NCBI GenBank assembly: GCA_951804985.1
Contig: OX638134.1
Span: forward strand, 7,262,790-7,326,789
Direction: 5' to 3'
DNA length: 64,000 nucleotides
Origin: Dryomyza anilis
Lineage: Eukaryota > Arthropoda > Insecta > Diptera > Dryomyzidae
Shown here: one piece after another, positions 23,509 to 35,530 of the stretch
How the letters are laid out: each line of letters opens with the position of its first letter
Position numbering within the stretch: position 1 is the stretch's first letter
Translations under genes and position numbers: made by a program
The notes under the pieces: model-generated
Database searches by the model: none
What the model saw: the letters and a program-made list of their open reading frames with translations, nothing else
Told to the model about the DNA's origin: nothing

Positions 23509-24410
23509 TTTGCAATTTAATTTTTATTACATTTAAGTGTTATTCAATAATTTATTTAGCGAAGCACCGGCTTTTTTTATTGTAAGTTTTAGATTTTATG
23601 CAAATTTCTTTATTCATGCCTCAAGTTATTTTCTGTTTTTAATTTATTCTTTTTTTTAATTGTTTCTGCTGCATTTTCATGCGTTGCTGCTTCTTCTTCC
23701 TCTTGTCTGCTGCTGCCTACTTTTCGCTGTTTCGTATTTTTTTTTATTTAACATTTTTCTAATTGACAACTTTTTGCTGTTTCTTTCTATTGCTGTCTTT
23801 GTCTAAATTTTTTTGATTTATCCAGCATTTCTTTTGGTAGTATTTTTTTTTTGTACTTTTCTGTTCATTGTTTGTTTGTCGTGTTTTGCTTTGACGTCAG
23901 TTTCTTCGGTTCAACGTTTTCGTGTGGCCAGTGTTGGGAAAGGTAACAATCATTTGTAGGGTTTCTTTTTAAATTATTAAGAATTAAAATAAATATTATT
24001 TTAAGATTCTAAAAAAATACCCGTTTTTAAAGTACTTTTCTGATTAATTTTCATTTATTATTAGAATTATTAATTTGGTTTTCTTTTTTATTATATTTAA
24101 TGTTTTGAATTTATTAATTATAATTAAATTATTACTGTTTTCATTTTATTTTCATTTGAATATATTATATATTTGATTCTGTTATTAGTTTTCGCAAAAT
24201 CAGTTTTACTTGCATAAATCAAAATCATTTTAAAACAAAATTTAATACTTGGATATTATCATTCAAAATTCGTCATTATTACGACCTCTTTCTGTTTTTT
24301 GAACGAACGAATGATGTCGATATTATTTGAATTTCATGCTTTTGACATTTAAGAAAATGCTCAATATTTCAAAATAACGGCATTTTCAACTACAGAAAGC
24401 GCATCTACAT
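23509..24410. other. Pyrimidine-rich then AT-rich DNA, possible intron start
   Basis: 23600-23900 is T- and C-rich (GCTGCTTCTTCTTCCTC, TGTCTGCTGCTGCC) and then becomes AT-rich. It fits the beginning of a long intron if the preceding exon call is right. No other feature is supported. Confidence 0.35.
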
Positions 24411-24551
24411 AATCAGCCTAACCAATAATCGAATTAAAGTCGACTCTAAAGATAGTATCAGCTTTTCCGACTATTTTCTCTAATATTTATTTGTCAAAAA
24501 GCTGATTCTTTCTTTAAAGTCGACATTATTTCGTTTATTGGTTAGGCTGAA
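24411..24551. mobile_element. Short palindromic MITE, ~140 bp
   Basis: The left arm CAGCCTAACCAATAATCGAA continues through AAAGTCGACTCTAAAGA. The right arm is its complement with a few mismatches (TCTTTAAAGTCGAC through TTGGTTAGGCTG). Arms are about 39 bp around a ~60-bp loop. AAT flanks both sides (ATAAT left, AATGA right), a possible 3-bp duplication. No coding capacity. Confidence 0.6.
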
Positions 24552-24792
24552 TGATTTGAGCGACAGTGAATTTTTAAGATTTTATTTTTCGTTACTATTT
24601 TTAAAATCTATTTTTCAAATTCTCGATTTTATTTATTTTAAACTATTTTTTAATTATTAGATTTCAGTAATTGTTTGATAGTTTTAATAATATTTTACTA
24701 AAAGATTCAAAACAATTCATATTTCCAAGAACTGTTTAGAGTTCAAAATGCAATCGATTCGTTTCGAGCTAGCCCTATGTAATATATTGGTT

Positions 24793-25054
24793 ATATCGTC
24801 GTTGTAGAACTAAAAGTCACCAATTACATTTTTATGAAAATCTTAAATTTCAACTTTGTTGGTAATTATTACAAAAAGTAATTGATACATTTTTAAAGTT
24901 GAAATACCAATTGATAGAATCACATTTTCTGATCATTTGGTACAAATATTGAGCTCATCGATCAAAAATTGAAAGATATATTAAGATTTTTGTAAGTGAA
25001 CAATTGGCATTTTGTAAATGTAGTTGGTGACTTTTAGTTCTACAGCGACGATAT
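24793..25054. mobile_element. MITE M1, complete 262-bp copy with ~40-bp TIRs
   Basis: The left TIR begins ATATCGTCGTTGTAGAACTA and continues AAAGTCACCAATTACATTT. The right TIR is its complement, ending CTACAGCGACGATAT, with only a few mismatches. The interior matches the fragments at 12153-12299 and 1062-1165. No transposase is present. The best-looking flank duplication is GTT (left GGTT, right GTTT), which is weak. This copy defines the family ends. Confidence 0.75.
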
Positions 25055-25403
25055 GTTTAATTTCAGTTTATTAAAAAATATTTTCAAATTTTGGTACAGA
25101 AATTCCAGTGACAAAACTATTTTTGAATCAAATAAAACAAAAACGACGACGAAATGATCGCTGAAACTTTTCGAAAGAATTTGTTTTACGTTACAAGGGG
25201 TACAATTCGTCAATATTGTTTTTTTTTTGAATTTTCAAACATTTTTTTTTCGAAGTACGTCTAGATTTAAAAACTTTTAAAATTGCAAGAGTTACATATT
25301 TGTTGTGTTTTACGACAAGTTCTATTTAAATCTGTTCGGTGAGGCAAAAAATTGTATCAAATAGTGAGACTATTTATTTTCTTATAAGAAATGCTTTATT
25401 TCT
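25055..25403. other. AT-rich non-coding, nothing recognised
   Basis: AT-rich sequence between the M1 and M3 elements, without a gene or bounded repeat. Confidence 0.4.
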
Positions 25404-26090
25404 GCATGAAAAAACCGGATTTAAAAAAAAAATCCACTCCACAGGTTTTTTTTTTGGTTTTTATTGAATTTTTTTGGATTTTTATAAATAATATAATTTC
25501 AATAGGGTTTTTAGGTTTTTAAAGTTATTCATTCCCACTCTTTCGCCGCCGAGAACTTCTTTATAACCTTTGGTTAAAACATACTTTGTGGAAAAAATTC
25601 ACCGCCTTGGATCTGGAACCCGTTTTCTTCCATATACTGAATTAGTCATATGGGAGAAAAATGAAACAGCCTAAGTGCCTGATCAAATCTATTTTGAATG
25701 TCTTCTTTATAACAGGAAAATTCTTCAGAACCTAATAGAACCTAATACCGCTTTAAAAATTGGCTTAGAATTGAATTAAATCCATAGTTTTGGATCTAGC
25801 TATTTACATCATTAAATTATTTAGATCTACATAAAGGCCTATGTTGACTAATATAATATATGAATCATTTCATTATCAACTTCTCCAGAGATTTCATCCA
25901 GGGATATATCCAATTCTTAAATTTTCAAGATAAAATAAATCTTAAAATCACAAATATATTTCCTAAGTTATAGTTCGAAAATGTACAAAAATCAATAAAA
26001 TCATGGATATTTTTAAGTGAATAAAATCCACTTACAAAATACGGATGGATTTTTTTTTGGAGTTGAGTGAATAACCCAGCCCTGGTTAAT
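25404..26090 (+). mobile_element. M3 dispersed element, copy 1
   Basis: About 690 bp homologous to the reverse complement of 28871-29542. Shared landmarks in order: AACCGGATTT near the left end, GGTTTTTATTG, CCTTTGGTTAAAACATACTT, GTGGAAAAAATTCACCGYCTTGG, AATCTATTTTGAATGTCTTC, and ATCCAATTCTT near the right. The two copies differ at many positions. No transposase is visible. Its edges contain CCGGATTT and ATACGGATGGATT, which can pair locally. The class is unknown. Confidence 0.6.
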
Positions 26091-26918
26091 CGTCAATGCC
26101 AAAGCGTAATGCAAAAATTTCATATCAAAACTGCATATAAAAAAATGGAAAATAATCTCAGTGAGCTTAAAATTTGATAATTTCAATGCATATTAAATTT
26201 TAATGCCAGAATTTTTTTTTGTATTGAAAATAAGACAACCACACGATTGATATTAAAATTGTTTTTAAAATTGATTCAAAAGTTGATTGTTTATTCAATC
26301 GTGTGATTAAGGATTTAGACAACATATAAAATAATGAAAACAAAAATTCATATTCGGCTTAAAGTTTGATAATTTCATTAAATATCAAAAACAAACCAAA
26401 ACAAACCAACATTTGTTAATGCTTAATTCTACCATTCCGATGTACTATTTTGTCTACTACAATTTTATATTCGTGAACAAATAGGTAATTTTTACTTCTA
26501 AAAGTACTTTAATGCTCAAAAGATTTTTGCTTTAAAAAAAAATTATACTAAATTTTTAAATTTTCGACCGAAATCTTAAATTTCTATGCACAATCGTTTT
26601 ATAATACTACCTTTCTAACCTAAAATAAACTTATTTCAATCGTATGCAATCCGTTCAAGTTCTGTGGAACGGATTCAATTCGAATTTTGAAATGAATTTT
26701 TTAGGACTTCATTGTAAATAATTGTTTTATAAACAAAACAATTATTTAAAACATTCTTCAACAATATGTTTAATATAAAGATACATTTTAAATGGGTACA
26801 AATAAGTTCCGTCATGTTCGAATTTTCAATCGTATTAAAATCTCAATTTCATCGCATTTGTTTTTTTTCCGGTTCAGATTCGACTTTTCGAATACAAAAT
26901 GAGTGTAGTTCAATTTAA
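26091..26918. other. AT-rich non-coding with a small hairpin
   Basis: It contains an inverted pair CCACACGATTGA (near 26240) and TCAATCGTGTGATTA (near 26298) with about 50 bp between them. This sits between two diverged direct repeats of a GCTTAAARTTTGATAATTTC segment (near 26168 and 26360). It may be a decayed short element. Otherwise nothing is recognised. Confidence 0.4.
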
Positions 26919-27145
26919 TGCTTATGTCCGGTTTTGACTTTGTCATTTTTTGACAGTTTCATGTTTGAAATGTCTCAAATTTATTGTTTTTGGATATGGA
27001 AAGTTAAAAAAAAATGCCAAAATGTTGCCATTTAGATTTCGTTTGACATGGTTAATGAAAATTTTAATTTAAGTAGGTTCTGCGTCGAAATCGTAATTTA
27101 AGGAAATTAAATATGACAGAAAATTACATACAAAAAACTAAGCTT
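26919..27145. mobile_element. MITE family M4, older copy
   Basis: Homologous along its length to the intact M4 element at 47589-47810: TAATGCTT start, GACAGTTTCATGTT-like segment, TCTCAAATTTRTTGTTTTT, AAAAAAATGCCAA, ATGGTTAATGAA and TTCTGCGTC in the same order. The terminal repeats here are decayed (the right end reads AAGCTTTAG), so the borders are approximate. Confidence 0.7.
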
Positions 27146-28215
27146 TAGTGCGGTGAAACGAATTCAATACGATAAACTTTTCGAAAGCGAATTCCAGAAT
27201 ATTTTCGGAATAATAATAAAAACTGTTTTTCAAAATATTCTTTAAATATATTTTTATATACAAATCAATTTTAACTGTCTTTCCTTTTTTGAAAACTCAA
27301 TGGAAATAACAAAAAATTTATAAAATTTCATTTAATACATATTCCAAATAACCACCAACAATTAACTTTTCTCACTTATTACTTAGTTTAATCCCGATGT
27401 TTGCATTTATATAACACTGAAATATTTGCATTTTTAATTTATTCACAAACATCAAATAACAATATAACTACAAAATTTATTTATGCAGCTTTAACTTAAT
27501 ACAAAAATTTATTAAAATTAAATTAAAAACATACGCATCGCAATGTGCAAAATGCGAAACTTTATTTTTTAAATGAAATTACTACAAAATAAAAATAAAA
27601 AAAAACCTTAACAAAATAAAAAAAAAGTTTTACGGTAATAGCATTGCCATGCAATTTACCGTAAATTACAAATATGAAAGCTTTCAAATAAAATCGCCCC
27701 CATATAATAGAGTAGTTTAAAGGATAAAAAAATATAGTGGTACATTGCAATAAAAACTGTTTAAATACAGTAATGAGCTATATAAATGTATAGAAATATT
27801 TAAGCATTATTAAAATAAATTTTATTAATATATTTTTTTAGTTCAAAGTAATATAAAAATTAAAAAATGTAAAGTGCCTACTGAACTTTGTCCAATTAAT
27901 TAGCATTTTCAGCATTATTACTACCTACGCAACAACTACCATTTAATTAAAGGTTCATTTTATAGTTAAAAATACGATTATGTATTTTTTATTATTCTTT
28001 GAAATGATCTTTATTTTATTTTATTTTATTTACATTTTATTTTATTAATTATATTTTATTTTTATTACATCTTATATTATTTCTTTTTATTAATTACATT
28101 TTAGCCTTATTTAATATAATTTCATAAAAGATTTTCTTCTTTGATTTCTGTCAATTCTCTCTGACTGACTACACTTGAATTCTAATCACTTAATTTGTTT
28201 TTAAATACTGCACAA
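27146..28215. other. AT-rich non-coding with a small hairpin
   Basis: AT-rich DNA. A tight hairpin TTTACGGTAA ... TTACCGTAAA spans about 27628-27666. 28010-28090 is a degenerate TTTTATTTTA tract. The minus-strand frame at 27562-27750 is low complexity and is not called. Confidence 0.4.
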
Positions 28216-28375
28216 TACAGAAGAGTTGACAACACTTGGTCGGTTGTTCGACCGCGGCGAGGGCGTCCTTCGCCTGATCACTGCGCCGCACTTGAACGGC
28301 CAGAGCCACCGAAGTATTGCAAAACTGCGGACGGCCGTCGGCGTTTGCCCTGCTGACATAGTTGCCAACTTTAAT
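28216..28375. other. Short GC-rich island in AT-rich DNA
   Basis: About 160 bp sharply richer in G and C than either flank (GTTCGACCGCGGCGAGGGCG, CGGACGGCCGTCGGCG). It is open on both strands. The minus strand has a 52-codon frame from ATG at 28359 to a stop at 28201 (begins MSAGQTPTAVRSFAILRWLW), and the plus strand is open from 28226 to 28462. I do not recognise either product. It could be a promoter or non-coding exon, an inserted fragment of unrelated DNA, or a small gene. Confidence 0.3.
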
Positions 28376-28479
28376 TATATTTTAATAATTAATTTTAATA
28401 ATAAAAAGTGTAGCAGAAAAAATATCAAACATTTTAAATATTACAACTGTTTTTATAAGTAGATAATGCAAAAAAAAAA

Positions 28480-28860
28480 GTTCAGTTGAGTTCACCTTGA
28501 TGATGATATCGCCGTTCGTATATTCTTCATCCGCCAAGAAGTCTCAAATCGTAAAATTTTACCGTCGAAGGCTTTATAAAAGCGAAGACGATATAAAACA
28601 ATGATACTGCTTTTATTCTAAAATAAATAAAAATCCTCCTTTTAATTTAATTGAATAAAAATTACTTGAATTCAAAGTATTCCTCAACTATCTTCATATT
28701 TGTAAAATGTTTAATTCATGTTTGCTATAAGTAATCGTAAGTTTGAAAGATGTCTGCCAGCAGTATTTGTCGCATATTTAAAAAATGTTTGTCTCAAATA
28801 TGATCTAAGTAATGTGCAAGTCCTAAACATAAATTAGGGCTGTCATGTATTTACTAAACA
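28480..28860. mobile_element. M2 element, truncated copy
   Basis: Aligns to the right-hand ~420 bp of the complete M2 element (22030-22450), from TTGATGA through AAGAAGTCTCAA, TTTATAAA, TTAATTTAATT and TAATCGTAARTTTGAAA to TAGGGCTGT. The left half and both TIRs are missing. The M3 copy begins directly at its right-hand edge. Confidence 0.65.
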
Positions 28861-28870
28861 TGGATTATTT

Positions 28871-29542
28871 TCTCCTCTTCAAAAAAATACGGATGGATTA
28901 TTAATCCACTTTCAAAATTCCATGATTTTGGGACTGTTTTTTGTTTTTGTTTTAGATTTTATTCATTTTTGAACATTTTTCAAAAATTAACTTACGAAAT
29001 ATATTTGTTTTCTTAAGAGTATCATTTATATTTTGAATATTCAAGAATTGGATATATAATTATTAGGAACACTGCTGGATAAAATCACTGAAGAAGTTGA
29101 TATTGAAATGATTCATATTTTAAATTATCCAACATAAGCCTTTAAGCAGATCCAAATATTTTAGTGATATATATAGCTGGATGTAATCTTCGAAACTATG
29201 GATTTAATCAAGCCAATTCAAAGCCAATTTTTAAAACGATAGACATTGATTGAATCTATTAGGTTGTGAAGAGTTGTCTTGTTATAAAGAAGACATTCAA
29301 AATAGATTTGAATAGGCACTTAGGCTGTATTATATGGAAGAAAACGACTTCTGAATCCAAGACGGTGAATTTTTTCCACAAAGTATGTTTTAACCAAAGG
29401 TTATACAGCAGTTCTCGGCAGCGAAAAGGTGGGAAAGAATAACTTTAAAAATCGATAAATCCTATTGAAATTATCTTATTTATAAAAAATCCAATAAAAA
29501 CCAAAAATCCGGATTTTTTTTTAAACCGGATTTTTTCCAGCC
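28871..29542 (-). mobile_element. M3 dispersed element, copy 2, with 10-bp flanking repeat
   Basis: Homologous to the reverse complement of 25404-26090. It is flanked by an exact 10-bp direct repeat, TGGATTATTT, at 28861-28870 and 29543-29552. This could be a target-site duplication and would set the element at 672 bp. It contains CAAGACGGTGAATTTTTTCC, AAGTATGTTTTAACCAAAGG and AATCCGGATT near its right end. No coding capacity. Confidence 0.6.
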
Positions 29543-29552
29543 TGGATTATTT

Positions 29553-30484
29553 GATTATTATTTCAAATAAAATACTTTAATGATGATAATTCTATAATGA
29601 TTGAAATTGTATACATACTTTTATTAAAGTTTTTTTTTGTATAATACAAAAAATTTAAATTAAAAATAAAATACCAAAAATTATATAACCTAAAATACAA
29701 AATCAAGTACTTTGCGCATTTCTTCAATATATTTATAGAATAAAAAGAAGAAAAAAAGAAATCATCGCTAATTCTTCTGCAAACTTTATGTTTTCTACAA
29801 AGTTGGCAACCTTGTCTTTAATACTACTGTTGTAACGAGTAGACGTAGACAATGTTGTGAGCAATGAGTGTCCATCCATTCGTCACTTACTCCATGACTG
29901 ACTGACTGACAAACTGACTGACGCTGTGCCTGACTTGTCATTTAGCGTATTTGATATTGAATACTTTTTGTATCATGTCGTTGTCGAAGTCATCGTTCTA
30001 CCTCGCATTCGTCCAGTCCAACCGTTGGATGGATGGATGGCTGGATAGATGGCGACTACGCTGCGTTGGGTTTCTTTCTTTGGCATTTGTTGGCGTTATT
30101 ATTTGTTGTTGTTGTTTCTGTTTATTTTATTACGTTTCTATGTTTTCCTCAACTATAGGTATTATTTTTATATATTTTATTTTTATTATTTCTTTTTCAT
30201 TTTTTCTTATTGTTGCATTTTTCATTTATAGTCGACATTTTCAACTTATTTTGCATTGCAATTTTGCTACACTCCACCTCAACCTCTGTTAATCTACATG
30301 AGCAACACATTTTTCAAAACATGTTTTTTATTATTTTTTTTTTTTCGTTTTTCTTCACTTCATTCGATGCGGTTTGGCTTAAGGAAAAATTCATTCAGTG
30401 TTTGGATTATGTGCAGTAGCGATTTTTACTGCGTTTTTCACAGCATTGATTGCATTTTTACGAATTTTTATTCTTAAAACTACA
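29553..30484. other. Non-coding: AT-rich, then a more complex block
   Basis: 29560-29800 is AT-rich. 29830-30060 is more complex, with CTGACTGACTGAC and TGGATGGATGG short repeats. Frames at 29951-30292 and overlapping frames become pure F/Y/I strings over T-rich DNA and are not genes. Confidence 0.4.
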
Positions 30485-31110
30485 GTTTTCATTCTAACCT
30501 AACTGTTTTAGATATTTATAACCTAACTGTTTTTGCTATAACCTAAATGTTTTTATTAGAAGCTAACTGTTTTTGATATAACCTAAATGTTTTTATTAGA
30601 ACCTAACTGTTTTTGATGTAACCTAACTGGTTTTACTATAACCTAACTGTTTTTTCTGTAACCTAACTGATTTTACTATAACCTAACTGATTCTGATATA
30701 ACCTATCTGCTTTTGCTACAACCTTTTTTTACTATAACCTAACTGTTTGCAATAACCTAACTATTTTTGCTATAACTTAACTTTTTTTTTAAGCAAACTA
30801 TTTTGCTTTCTATAAAATAACTTTTCTTTTATAACCCAACATATTTTCTATAACTCTACTTATAAAACCTTGCTTATCTTCTATAACCACACATTTTTGC
30901 TATAACCTCACTTTTCATTTATAACGTCTCTTTTATTTTATAACCTTACTTTTGTTTTATAACCTAACGTTTCGTCTATAATCCAACTATATCTTTTATA
31001 ACCTAACTCTTCTTCTATAACCTCACTTTTCTTCTATAACCACACTTTTTTTTCATAATCTCACTTTTCTTCCATAACCTCACTTTTCTTCTATAAACCT
31101 AACTTCACTA
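30485..31110. repeat. ~20-bp minisatellite TATAACCTAACTGTTTTTGC
   Basis: About 30 degenerate tandem copies. The left half is TATAACCTAACTGTTTTTGC-like and grades into TATAACCTCACTTTTCTTC-like copies towards 31100. A few further CTATGTAACCTCACTTTT and ATAACCCAAC remnants occur near 31660 and 31850. Confidence 0.85.
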
Positions 31111-32700
31111 CTAATCACTTCCCTGCCTTTTATTCACTGCCATTTCTCTTCGCTACCTCACTGTGAAACTGATTTCCAGACACTTATTGCTTTTATTGCT
31201 CGCAGCACATTTGCTATTTTATTTAGCACTGCTACCTTCACCTTTATAACTGCCCCACCCGCCATTCAGCAGTCCAACTATTTTTTATTTTTTAAATTTG
31301 CATAGTAGTAGTTGGTGCGAAGGGAGGGAGGGGGGTTCCTGTAGAACGTTCCTGCCGCTAGCTGAATGCATGGCATTTGAACTTTTGCTTTGGTTTTTTG
31401 GTGGCTAGTTTATGATTTGAGCGAATAACATGGCAAGAATCGTTGTTGAAAGCGCTTAACTAGTTTTCCAGCCAACAAGCAAGAGGTAGGTTCCTCCTTT
31501 AGCCAGGTTACCGTTGTGTTTTGTTTTTTCTATTCAGGGTTGTTGCCCTCCAGGTAATTGCAGCAAATTCAATATGAACTGTTCAGAAACGCAGTTTATT
31601 TATTGGTGGCTAAGCTTTTGAATTATGGTTTTTTTTTTATAACGAACCACCTTACTCTTGTTCTATGTAACCTCACTTTTTCAATGTAATCTAACTTTTA
31701 CATTAACATTTTAACATTAAATTATGTTGTTTGGTTTTTTTTTATAATATTTGATTAGTTTATTGAAAATTTGATACATTGCATTTCTGTTTTATGAATT
31801 TTTGGCAAGACTTTATTTGAAATCATTATTTTTTTCAACATAACCCAACATTTTGAAACATAACCCAACTTTCGTTATTTTTAATTTTAACATTTTTAAT
31901 ATTTAAAAAATGTTAAATAAATTAATTGTTTAATTTAAAATTCAATTAGCTATTTTTTAATTTATATATTTTTTTAAATAAATTATTTATGTTTTAAAAT
32001 GTTTCTGTTGCGACTTTACTCATTTTTTGGCAACCCTGCGATGCGAAACTCGTTAACTATGACTGCTCGTTATCAATTCTATGTGGTTCTACTCGTTGTA
32101 GTTTTCTCATTGAATTTTCAGAGCAATAACTCGTTGCATTTTTTCTTGTTGTTCGTTGCATTTAACGTTTCGTGTTCTCGTTTTCTTTTCTCGTTGCATT
32201 TAAAATGTTGCCACATTCTGAATATTTGTATTCTGCATTTTTTTTGTTAGTTAAAACTTTTTTCTGTTGTTCAAGCAACGCTTCGCTGTTGACAGGTTGC
32301 AAAACCAGCTACCATAATAGGTGTCTTGCCAATTTCTTGCTAGATTTCTAACATGAGCCACAACCTCCGGCAGCATCAACGACAACGACGACGCAGCCGA
32401 CAACGTTGATGGCGACATCAAGAACTGCCAGCCAGCCAGTCAGTCAACTGCAGCAGCAACTGTTTTTTTTTTTTTTTTACTTTAACCGCGCTTTTGCGTA
32501 TTTTGAAATGAAAAAGTTTCTTTTGAGACTCTACAACCACCACCACCAATCACACAAATTCATTAGAAAATGTCAAGCGCAAAATGCGTTTGTGTTTTCA
32601 AGGTTTTTTTTTCCAGCAGTAATTTTGTGGTTCAAACTTAATTTGTTTCTTTCAATTATATTTTTCTTTAGTTTAAAAACCTTTTAGAAAAAGATAGTTT
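31111..32700. other. Complex non-coding block, candidate regulatory DNA
   Basis: 31120-31600 and 32000-32480 are the most complex sequence between the 20-bp minisatellite and the T-rich tract (CCTGCCGCTAGCTGAATGCATGG near 31353; CAACGACAACGACGACGC near 32375). They are separated by AT-rich DNA with AACATAACCCAAC remnants. No frame encodes a recognisable product. The texture resembles intronic regulatory DNA of large fly genes, but that is inference. Confidence 0.35.
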
Positions 32701-34330
32701 ACATATGAAATGATGAAATTATAAAAATAATAGAATAAGAAATAAAGCGAAGCACAAATGTCTGTGACTTTTCTTTGAAGGTTTTTAATTTTGATAATTT
32801 TGTTTATATGTATTTTTGTTTCTAATTTAATTTTATTTTTTTAGCAATTTTTTTTTTTTGGCTATGGTTATTTTATTTCAGTTTTTTATTATTTTTTTAT
32901 TTTTTTTTTTTATTTTTGATTTTGTATTTTTTGAGATTTTAAATTTTTATTTGATATTTTTTATTATGAATTTATTTTTTTATGTTTTTACGTTTTTTTA
33001 TTGTTTTTTACATTTTTATAATACAGTTTTATAGTCTTCGTTTGTTATTTAAATTGCTCTTTATTTATAGATTTATTTTTAATTTTATTTTTTGCAGCTT
33101 CTGAAGATTTTTTATGGTTTTTCATTTATTGCATTTTTATTTCAATTTTTTAATTTATTTTACTTTATTTTCTTTTTATTTGTTTTCTAATTTTGTTTTT
33201 TAAGTATTTTATTTGTTTTTATTTTATTATATATTTTTTATTATATTTTTTATTATATTTTTATTATATTTTTTATATTTTTTTTTTGTATTTTTTTATA
33301 TTTTTTTATTTATACTATAAATATTCTTTTTTTTTATATATTTATGTTTTTTTTATTTTTTTTTATTGATTTATTTATTTATTAGTGTTTTCTTTAATTG
33401 TTTTCCATTTTTATAATTATTTATTTGTTTTTTTTTTTATTTGAGTTCTCTTTTTATATATTTATTTATTTGTGTTATTTTATTTTATTTATTTGTATTT
33501 TCTTTTTGCTTTTATTTCTGTTTTCTTTTTTAGGTTTATTTTAATTTATTGTGTTATTTTAAATTTACATATATTTTTTTTATTTTATAAATTTTTTTAA
33601 TTATATATATTTTTTTAAATTTTATTTTTATTAAATTTTATTTATTATTTTTTTTCTTATTTTTTCTTATATTATTTTAACACTTTTTTTTATTTTTTTT
33701 TTTTATTATTTTTGATTTTTTTTAATCTTTTTATTTTTTATTTTACTATTGCTTTTTTATTTTACTAATTCTTTTTTATTTAAATGTGTGTTACTTTCTT
33801 TCATTCTTTTTTATTTATTTCTTTTTCTTGATTTATTATATGTGTGTTTTCCATTTTTCTTTATTTATTTATTTGTATTTTCTTTATTTATTTGTATTTT
33901 CTTTATTAATTTTTTTTATTTATTTGTGTTTTTGTTTTAAATTTATAATTGCCTTTTTTATTATTGTGTTTTTTTATTTACGATTGAGTTTTTTATTTAT
34001 TGTTGCATTTTTTTTATTTATTTTTTAAATTTTTTTTGTTTGTTTTTATATTTTGGTTTTTTATTTTTGTTTTTTTTTTATTATTTAATTTTTTTTTGTT
34101 TGTTTTTATATTTAATTTTTTTATTTTTATTTTTGTTTTTTTTTTGTTTTTTATTTTTATTTTTGTTTTTGTTTTTTTTTTTTTTAATGTTTTTATTTTT
34201 GTTTTTTTATTTTTTTATTTTTTTAATGTTTTTATTTTTGTTTTTTATTTTTTTTTTTTTTTATTTTTATTTTTTTTTTTTTTTATTTTTGTTTTGTATT
34301 TATTTTTGGTTCTATTGGTTGTATTGAATT
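32701..34330. repeat. T-rich low-complexity tract
   Basis: About 1.6 kb dominated by T runs broken by A or G (TTTATTTGTGTTTT, TTTATTTTTGTTTTT). The long apparent frames, for example through 34000-34470, translate to F, L, V and I strings and reflect composition only. Parts are irregularly tandem (TTTATTTATTTGTATTTTC near 33870-33900). Confidence 0.85.
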
Positions 34331-35340
34331 TATATTTTTTCTTATATTCAAATATGAATCATGCTTCGCTCGTTGAGACCATCGATAAGTTGTCTCTTAA
34401 TTATCACTGCAAAAACCTAATAAATCTCTTAGCAATTTGCCAACAAAAAAACAGGTTTATCACAAATTAATAATGATAATAAATATATTTGTCTCGAATA
34501 AAGCAAACGCTACACTCAATCAATTTGATTAGTTGCAAATAATTAAACGATAAATATTAATGAAGCAATAAATATTATTAGCGATTTAAATACTAAAAAA
34601 ATAGCTTTATTTATGTAATTAATATTTATACTCATTTTAATTGTTTTTATTTTCTTAATTATTTTTTAAATGTTTGTTAATTTTATTTTTTATATTTTTT
34701 TATTATTATAAATTTTGTATTAAATTTTGTCATCGTTTCTAATAAAATACGACGCGTCATTTTTTAGCCACATTATAACTGCTTTTTTTTTATTAAACAC
34801 ACTCATCTTAATGTATCAAATTTAATTAAAAATTAAAAATGATTAAACGGCGTCACATTTTATTCGGCAGTCCACCGCACTTGGCTGATAAAAGGTTTAT
34901 TAACCTCATTTTTAAAAGCAGCAACAGCAGTCACATATTTGGAAATAATAATAACAGAAATTTAACATATTTAATCTAATATTTTTTTATTTATTTTTTT
35001 ATATATTTTATGATTTTCTGTCAAAGAGCCACAAAACTGGTTTTATGATTGGTAATATTTTTCATCATTTGATTAAAGCCACTTTTTAAAAGACCCTACC
35101 TTTAAATCAAAAATTTTAGCAGTGACGACCTTCTTTTATATGCAGTCAGATGTTGTTTTTTTTTAATTATGTTTTTGATTAAAATTTAACTGTGCATTTT
35201 TTATAGCAACAGCAACCGCATCAGCTGTCACTTCAATCAAAACAACTTGATTAATTTCCAATGAATTTTGCGTTGATTTTTTTGTCTCGATATGCTTAGA
35301 TTTTTTTGTATGTCTTGCTTTTTATTATAAATATTTTTAT
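34331..35340. other. Mixed non-coding, possibly conserved patches
   Basis: AT-rich background with higher-complexity patches at 34350-34460, 34850-34950 (CGGCAGTCCACCGCACTTGG) and 35200-35280 (CAACAGCAACCGCATCAGC). No gene or RNA structure was recognised. Confidence 0.35.
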
Positions 35341-35530
35341 TGTTTAAAATTCATTTTTTGACTATATTCATTATTATTATATATTAATTTTTATTATTTT
35401 CGTTTTTATTATTTTCATTTTTATTATTTTCATTTTTATTAATTTCATTTTTATTATTTTAATTTTTACTATTTTCATTTTTATTATTTTCATTTTTATT
35501 ATATTAATTTTTATTATTTTAATTCAAAAT
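35341..35530. repeat. 15-bp minisatellite CATTTTTATTATTTT
   Basis: About ten copies of a 15-bp unit with single-base variants (AATTTTTACTATTTT, CATTTTTATTAATTT), in regular phase from about 35380 to 35520. Confidence 0.85.

Noticed and set aside
34000..34470. 156-codon plus-strand frame, apparently a very hydrophobic membrane protein
   Set aside because: It translates a T-rich tract into F/L/I/V strings, overlapping frames look the same, and there is no non-repetitive coding signal.
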